Positions 5,934-9,825 of a stretch of 9,825 nucleotides of DNA are shown here, in pieces. A program made the translations under genes and the position numbers. The stretch spans positions 1 to 9,825 of the forward strand of contig JAPPIL010000092.1 of the NCBI GenBank assembly GCA_028877195.1. Direction: 5' to 3'. Numbering within the stretch: the stretch's first letter is position 1; every line of letters begins with the position of its first letter. The stretch comes from Pseudomonadota bacterium (GTDB taxonomy: Bacteria > Bdellovibrionota_B > Oligoflexia > Oligoflexales > JAPPIL01). The notes under the pieces are model-generated. The model saw only the letters and a list, made by a program, of their open reading frames with translations, made no database searches and had not been told where the DNA came from.

Positions 5934-7675
5934 TTTTGTTTAGAACCTCTGGGATTAGCTTGAAAGCGCGGTTTCACGCCAATATTAGCATCCAAACGTC
6001 GCAGTAATTTCTCCGCTTCATCCCCCTCTAAATTTTTGTATTTTGTCTGACGCGCCTCGCTATCTGCTTGACTTTGCGCTTGACTCGCTTGCTTACGCGC
6101 CTCGCTATCTGCTTGACTTTGCGCTTGGCTCGCTTGCTTACGTGCCTCGCTATCCGCTTGAGCTTTGCTCTCTTGTTTTTGCTGCTCGCCCGGCCTTGGC
6201 TTTTCACTGTCAGCTTGACTTTGTGCTTGGCTCGCTTGTTCACGCGGTTCAGTTTGCTTCTGCTCGTTTTGCTTTGCTTTGCTTTGGTCTTGTTGGCTCT
6301 GGTTTTGTTGTTGTTCAAGCATTGCCTTTGCCCAAGCGAGGTTATCTTTAGCTTTCAGGTCGTCAGGTTGATTTTGTAAAACTTGGTTGTAGGCATCGAT
6401 CGCTTCAGCAAACTTCCCCTGTGCTGCCCAAGCATTGCCAAGGTTAAATTTTGCCTTGTTTGCGAGTTCGGGGTCTTTACTGCGTGCCGCCTGCGCAAAC
6501 CCTTCGGCTGCGCTTTGATAATTTTGATCAAAGTATTCGCTCACCGCACGATTGTAAGTAGCTTGGAGGTTATCGTTCCCCTCCTGTTGACGGAAAAGTT
6601 CCGCCGCCTCACCATAGTTCTTGTTCTGGAACGCATCATGCGCCTCGCTTGCCTGTAAGCTCGGCGGCACAAACCACAATCCCAACAGCAATACTACCCA
6701 CCGCACCGCAACAGCAAATTCCCCTAACAGCGCCAAAAGTGCGAGCAATAAAGGCAGGTAGTAGTGTTCACGCCAAATTTTTTTGCGCTCGCCTGTGGAT
6801 GTAGTATCAGCCTGAACAGACCTTATCCCTTGGTCATACACCTGCTCTAAATCAAAATCGCCATGCACCGAGCGCACGTATGTTCCTCCCGTAGCGAGTG
6901 CTATTTTCTGAAGCGTCTGTTCATCAAGTTTGCTTAAGACTAAATTACCACGCTCATCCTTGATGTAATTGCCTTGCCGATCGGGAATAGGCACGCCCTT
7001 AACGCTACCGATACCGATCGGGTATATCTTGATTCCCGCTGCTGCCGCTCGCTGTGCTTGTTTAAGCGGCTCGCTACCCTCATCTTCGCCATCGGTTAGC
7101 AGTATTATCGCGCTTCCAACGGGGCTAGCGTTCTCGGCAATACTGTTTAATGCCAACGCCAACGCCTCGCTGATCACCGTGCCTGCGACGGGGATAAGAT
7201 CAGGATGCAGATGTTCGAGGAATAGTTTCGCTGCACTGTAGTCGCGCGTCAATGGGCATTGGATAAAACTTGCGCCAGCAAAGGCAATTAAACTCACCCG
7301 TTCGCCAGTTAGCCTCGCCAACAGGTCGGTCAACTTCCGTTTGGCACGCTCAAGACGATTGGGCACTATGTCGTCAGCAAGCATGCTTTGGGACACATCA
7401 ACAACGATGTAAAGGTCTTTGCTTTTGGTTTTTACTTCTGTCCATGCAAAAGTAAACTGTGGTCTTGCCAACGCCAATACCAGCCCGACAAACGCCACTA
7501 ACAAGAGAGTATAGCGAGCCAGCATTTTGCGGCGCTGGTAAAGAATAGCGAGCACTTTATCTGTTGCAAATCGTCGTAGCCGTCCTTGCCATGACCTGTT
7601 CCCACGCAAAAAAATATAAACCAGCAGGGGGAGCAGCCAAAGATAGAGAAGATTATGTGGTTCAGCAAAGTTCAT
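5927..7675 (-). CDS. batB: BatB/BatC fusion: von Willebrand A membrane protein with TPR and low-complexity tail
   Basis: 582 residues. Two membrane helices (about 9-23 and 54-70) precede a VWA domain (about 87-280). Its MIDAS is complete: DVSQS (93-97), T166 in PVAGT and D195 in LLTDGED. The block PNRLERAKRKLTDLLARL and the FAGASFIQCPLTRDYSAAKL stretch are typical BatB. Two more hydrophobic helices (about 306-320, 324-340) lead into TPR-like repeats (about 344-440, including NLGNAWAAQGKFAEAIDAYN), the part equal to a stand-alone BatC. Residues 452-543 are a Gln/Ser/Ala/Glu/Lys low-complexity linker containing near-perfect 15-residue repeats. A short conserved C-terminal segment (EKLLRRLDANIG, 555-566) follows. 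The role is that of the Bat aerotolerance/envelope complex, with BatD and BatE as partners. It is the first gene of the cluster; no moxR, DUF58 or batA precedes it, only the divergent ATPase gene. The ATG lacks a clear Shine-Dalgarno site, but the N-terminus matches the family. Confidence 0.93.
   Translation of the reverse strand: MNFAEPHNLLYLWLLPLLVYIFLRGNRSWQGRLRRFATDKVLAILYQRRKMLARYTLLLVAFVGLVLALARPQFTFAWTEVKTKSKDLYIVVDVSQSMLADDIVPNRLERAKRKLTDLLARLTGERVSLIAFAGASFIQCPLTRDYSAAKLFLEHLHPDLIPVAGTVISEALALALNSIAENASPVGSAIILLTDGEDEGSEPLKQAQRAAAAGIKIYPIGIGSVKGVPIPDRQGNYIKDERGNLVLSKLDEQTLQKIALATGGTYVRSVHGDFDLEQVYDQGIRSVQADTTSTGERKKIWREHYYLPLLLALLALLGEFAVAVRWVVLLLGLWFVPPSLQASEAHDAFQNKNYGEAAELFRQQEGNDNLQATYNRAVSEYFDQNYQSAAEGFAQAARSKDPELANKAKFNLGNAWAAQGKFAEAIDAYNQVLQNQPDDLKAKDNLAWAKAMLEQQQNQSQQDQSKAKQNEQKQTEPREQASQAQSQADSEKPRPGEQQKQESKAQADSEARKQASQAQSQADSEARKQASQAQSQADSEARQTKYKNLEGDEAEKLLRRLDANIGVKPRFQANPRGSKQKW
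6051..6160 (-). repeat. 45-bp in-frame tandem repeat in batB/C
   Basis: Unit 6051-6095 and unit 6096-6140 differ at one base. A third copy starts at 6141 and diverges after about 20 bases, and a more degenerate copy lies at about 6206-6245. Each unit encodes the 15-residue block KQASQAQSQADSEAR. The length is a multiple of three, so changes in copy number alter the linker length without breaking the frame. Confidence 0.9.
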
Positions 7676-7858
7676 ATTATTTGTTGTTAGCAGAGAGTGT
7701 TAGACATGCCAAGTATAGCTAACCTCATGCCTACGAGACATAACGAAAACTGTCAAAGCACAAATGTTCAGTATCATGTCTTTGCCCAGCGGCGACAGTT
7801 TGCTCGCGCCTGTAAAATGTGTAGCATGTATGACAAAATGCTGGTATTTTTGTATACC
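7676..7858. promoter_or_regulatory. Divergent intergenic region between batB/C and the ATPase
   Basis: This gap of about 183 bases should hold the promoters for the Bat cluster (minus) and the ATPase (plus). A TATACT -10-like hexamer for the Bat cluster reads on the minus strand at 7717-7712, but the matching -35 is poor. On the plus strand TAAAAT at 7813-7818 could be a -10 for the ATPase, again without a good -35. The frame of the ATPase stays open upstream to a GTG at 7697, but that stretch resembles no known domain and is treated as non-coding. Confidence 0.4.
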
Positions 7859-7859
7859 A
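7842..7859. promoter_or_regulatory. Inverted repeat TGGTAT-N6-ATACCA ending on the ATPase start codon
   Basis: A perfect six-base inverted repeat with a six-base spacer (7842-7847 and 7854-7859). The right arm ends on the A of the ATG at 7859. Size and position fit an operator for a small dimeric repressor, or an RNA hairpin masking the start. No ribosome-binding site is visible around it. Confidence 0.4.
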
Positions 7860-9046
7860 TGATACCCAGATCGCTTAACCTTCCTAGAACACATAGCTTT
7901 TTCTTGTTCGGGGCACGTGGCACGGGCAAGTCAACGTTGCTGGGTGAGATGTTTCCAGCTGATGATTATTATCACTGCGACCTGCTGAACCCACGTTTGG
8001 AGTTGCGTTACCTGCATGACCCAATGCGTTTGCTGGAGGATTGGCAACAAGCAAGTGCGAGGCAGCGCACCAACAACTGGATTGTGGTTGATGAGGTGCA
8101 AAAAATTCCCAAACTACTAGACTTGGTGCAACTGGGCATCACCAAGCATGGGCTTAAATTTGCCTTGACTGGCTCTAGTGCTGCGAAGCTACGGCAAAGC
8201 AACAGCAACTTGCTTGCGGGGCGTGCTCTCACCTATGAACTATACCCGTTCAGTGCGATAGAGCTGGGTGATAGATTTGAGTTAGAGGACGCAATCAACT
8301 ACGGCTTGCTGCCACAAGCAGTAGCCTTGCGGGAAGATACGGAGGCGCGGCGTAATTTTTTGGCAAGCTATGTCAACACCTATCTTCACACAGAGATTCA
8401 AGCGGCGGGACTGGTGCGCAAGCTTGAACCTTTCTGGCGCTTTTTACAGGTAGCGGCACAGGCAAATGGCACAGTCTTGAATATCGCCCGACTCGCACGC
8501 CAAGCACAGGTTGAACGTCAAACTGCGCACCGCTACTTTATCTTGCTCCAAGACAGTTTGATCGGTTTTCTGTTGCCAAGCTATCATCGCAGTGAACGGC
8601 TAAAGCAGGCGGGCAGGCCTAAATTTTATTTCTTTGACCCTGGTGTGGCACGAGCAGCAACGGCAAGCCTTGAAGTCAAGCTACAGCCGAGCAGTTATGA
8701 ATTCGGACGCTTCTTTGAACATCTTGTTATCCTTGAAGCGATCAAAACAAATAATGCGAGTGGCAAGCGCTTTAGTTTTTTCTATCTGCCTGCTGGTGAT
8801 GGCGGACAGACTGAAATAGATTTGATCGCGGTAAGAGGCAAGCAGGTGCTGGCGATTGAAATAAAATCCACCACCGACCCTGACATCACAGACATTCGGC
8901 GTTTAGCACGCACCAGCCGCAAGATAACCGACCAACATCCTTATATCTTTTGCCGCACGCAACAACCATCTGTAAGGGAGGGAGTGCATGTCCTGCCCTG
9001 GCAACAAGGCATCGCTGAATTGTATAAAATACAAAATAAAATTTAA
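7859..9046 (+). CDS. AAA_14/DUF4143 family ATPase
   Basis: 395 residues from the ATG at 7859, the usual length for this family (about 380-400) and beginning with the typical short lead into the P-loop. Walker A is GARGTGKST (18-26), Walker B is WIVVDEVQ (74-81), and a sensor-like FALTGSSAAKLR follows at 101-112. ELYPFSAIEL (127-136) marks the end of the AAA_14 module. A winged-helix-like stretch (about 205-230) precedes the DUF4143 C-terminal domain, which has the restriction-endonuclease-fold pattern: EIDLIAVRG (319-327) then AIEIKS (332-337). Its function is unknown; such genes are common in genomes of host-associated and anaerobic bacteria, often in many copies, sometimes near toxin-antitoxin or mobile loci. 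Earlier starts in frame (7697 GTG; 7817, 7826, 7838 ATG) would add 7-54 residues without family support. It is divergent from the Bat cluster. Confidence 0.9.
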   Translation: MIPRSLNLPRTHSFFLFGARGTGKSTLLGEMFPADDYYHCDLLNPRLELRYLHDPMRLLEDWQQASARQRTNNWIVVDEVQKIPKLLDLVQLGITKHGLKFALTGSSAAKLRQSNSNLLAGRALTYELYPFSAIELGDRFELEDAINYGLLPQAVALREDTEARRNFLASYVNTYLHTEIQAAGLVRKLEPFWRFLQVAAQANGTVLNIARLARQAQVERQTAHRYFILLQDSLIGFLLPSYHRSERLKQAGRPKFYFFDPGVARAATASLEVKLQPSSYEFGRFFEHLVILEAIKTNNASGKRFSFFYLPAGDGGQTEIDLIAVRGKQVLAIEIKSTTDPDITDIRRLARTSRKITDQHPYIFCRTQQPSVREGVHVLPWQQGIAELYKIQNKI

Positions 9047-9070
9047 GCCAAAAAAAAAACACCTAAACAC

Positions 9071-9086
9071 AATTACAACTGTAATT
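9071..9086. promoter_or_regulatory. Inverted repeat AATTACA-AC-TGTAATT upstream of the lipoprotein gene
   Basis: A perfect seven-base inverted repeat with a two-base centre, placed six bases before the AGAGGTG ribosome site and 18 bases before the start. The TACA-NN-TGTA core resembles the half-site arrangement of BlaI/MecI-type operators. That is only a resemblance, as no such regulator is in the window. It is too AT-rich to be a convincing terminator for the upstream ATPase gene. A ten-A tract (9050-9059) precedes it. Confidence 0.45.
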
Positions 9087-9091
9087 TTAAA

Positions 9092-9098
9092 AGAGGTG
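9092..9098 (+). promoter_or_regulatory. Shine-Dalgarno site of the lipoprotein gene
   Basis: AGAGGTG ends five bases before the ATG at 9104, the best ribosome-binding site in the window. It supports a start that places the lipobox correctly. Confidence 0.75.
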
Positions 9099-9103
9099 AA
9101 GAA

Positions 9104-9730
9104 ATGAAAGTAGCGATGGCGGTATTGACTCTGTGGGTGATGCTCGGTGCATGTGCGGTGTCAAATGATGGGAGAACGCTAGGTCTAGAGACAGTGGCTG
9201 ATGCTGATGTCAAAAAAAAGGGCGGTGATGACTATCCAGCGCCCTACTATAAGGATTATGTCTATTTGGATGTTGCGTTAGAGGGTCAATCTGACACAGT
9301 GGCATTCCAGTTAAGGGTTGATTTTGAAAACCTTCAAGATTGTATCATAACGTCTGCGTCCGCCTGTAGCTATGCTTCTAATAATAAAGAGCCTGTCTAT
9401 GAGTATTACCAACTGCGACACTTTGATGGTCTTGGTGGAAAATATCGCAATCAAGCCACTATGACACTTCATCATCTTGGACAAGACTACGCTTTGTTAG
9501 ACGAACTTAAGGTCGAGTGTCTTTCAGGGAATCTGAAAAACAATAAAGAAGCAAAGCCAAAAGCAATAAAGCCAACAAAGGAAGGCATACATACAATGAC
9601 GTTGATAAGGCAAGCGGACAACAAAAAATATATCTATGATCGCGCAGGTGTAGGTTCTCTTAAGTTTGGCAAGCCGCAGCCAGGTTGCTGGGATGAAACT
9701 GTGGCTGCTCCAGCTGTTGACAACAAATAG
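9104..9730 (+). CDS. Putative lipoprotein of unknown function
   Basis: 208 residues; not recognised. The N-terminus is a lipoprotein signal: M-K, hydrophobic 4-14, lipobox L14-G15-A16-C17, so the mature protein would begin at C17 and be lipidated. Residues after the cysteine are S-N-D, not a classical D at +2. The mature part has a charged linker (about 30-45, including KKKGGDD), then what looks like a beta-rich domain with alternating hydrophobic strands (YVYLDVALEG 52-61, VAFQLRVDF 66-74, ATMTLHHLG 118-126, HTMTLIRQ 163-170). Four further cysteines (C80, C88, C139, C195) could form two disulfides. A lysine-rich insert (145-159) separates the last strands. It lies 57 bases after the ATPase, same strand, with its own strong ribosome site and an upstream dyad, so it may be independently regulated. 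Its stop codon is 38 bases before the right IS terminus. Confidence 0.8.
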   Translation: MKVAMAVLTLWVMLGACAVSNDGRTLGLETVADADVKKKGGDDYPAPYYKDYVYLDVALEGQSDTVAFQLRVDFENLQDCIITSASACSYASNNKEPVYEYYQLRHFDGLGGKYRNQATMTLHHLGQDYALLDELKVECLSGNLKNNKEAKPKAIKPTKEGIHTMTLIRQADNKKYIYDRAGVGSLKFGKPQPGCWDETVAAPAVDNK

Positions 9731-9768
9731 CAAGCTCATCGTCAGGCTGTTATCCCGTGCGGATGATG

Positions 9769-9825
9769 GGGGCTTTGTTGCATAAGTAATGCCTATTTTT
9801 TTATGGGGGGGGGGGGGGGGGGGGG
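9769..9825 (+). mobile_element. Partial insertion sequence: one terminus only, body lies right of the window
   Basis: GGGGCTTTGTTGCATAA (9769-9785) is an exact copy of the terminus at 60-44 on the opposite strand; beyond it the two ends differ (GTAATGCC here, CTAACATC on the left). The shared 17 bases followed by divergence fit the left and right inverted repeats of one element, or two related elements. No transposase coding is visible before the window ends in a run of G. Family likely IS5 (IS903-like), by inference from the terminus. Confidence 0.7.
9805..9825 (+). repeat. Terminal run of 21 G
   Basis: The last 21 bases are all G. A real G tract of this length is rare; at the extreme end of a sequence a sequencing or assembly artefact is the more likely explanation. 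Confidence 0.85.

Noticed and set aside
6028..6379. Long open frames on both strands over the batB/C repeat region
   Set aside because: They arise from the 45-bp repeat and low-complexity linker read in other frames; the VWA/TPR frame has clear conserved motifs on both sides.
7697..7858. N-terminal extension of the ATPase by 54 codons
   Set aside because: The frame is open, but the sequence matches nothing in the family, which starts a few residues before the P-loop. Kept as a note on the start rather than as coding.
1..9825. The whole window as a transposon body with terminal inverted repeats
   Set aside because: The shared termini point outward, so the window interior is outside the IS copies, not the element body, and no transposase is present.

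Overview
The window reads as bacterial chromosomal DNA of moderate GC, with dense coding and short intergenic gaps. Two genes have clear Shine-Dalgarno sites (AGGAG before the 249-residue protein, AGAGGTG before the lipoprotein). That argues against Bacteroidota, where such sites are usually missing, even though the Bat proteins and the long UbiD have well-known relatives there. A didermic Pseudomonadota host is the most economical reading: there is a lipobox protein, a Sec-exported cysteine-repeat protein, and a fused BatB/BatC of the type I associate with Gammaproteobacteria. I cannot name a genus, and this assignment is inference.

Layout. Positions 1-60 and 9769-9825 carry the same 17-base insertion-sequence (IS) terminus in opposite orientations, each running out of the window, so the block is bounded on both sides by copies of one IS family. 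On the minus strand next to the left IS is a long-form UbiD-family decarboxylase (72-1853). An AT-rich divergent gap (1854-1980) separates it from a plus-strand exported protein built of three copies of a paired-cysteine repeat (1981-2730), which I do not recognise from any named family. Converging on that gene is a four-gene minus-strand cluster: batB/C fusion (7675-5927), batD (5933-4266), batE (4191-3430) and a yggS-like PLP homeostasis gene (3433-2768). Three of these are joined by short overlaps. Divergent from batB/C is an AAA/DUF4143 ATPase (about 7859-9046), followed by an unrecognised lipoprotein gene (9104-9730) and the right IS end.

How the genes fit together. The Bat cluster is the functional core. 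It encodes an inner-membrane von Willebrand A protein with a periplasmic or cytoplasmic TPR tail, a large exported membrane-anchored partner (BatD), and a membrane TPR/SH3-like protein (BatE). This is the Bacteroides-aerotolerance set, thought to support envelope or stress homeostasis. Here it lacks the usual moxR, DUF58 and batA genes upstream and ends instead in yggS. The other genes show no obvious pathway link to it. The items most worth following up are the triple cysteine-repeat protein, the truncated Bat set coupled to yggS, the repeat- and homopolymer-bearing coding regions, and the pair of small dyads placed directly at start sites.
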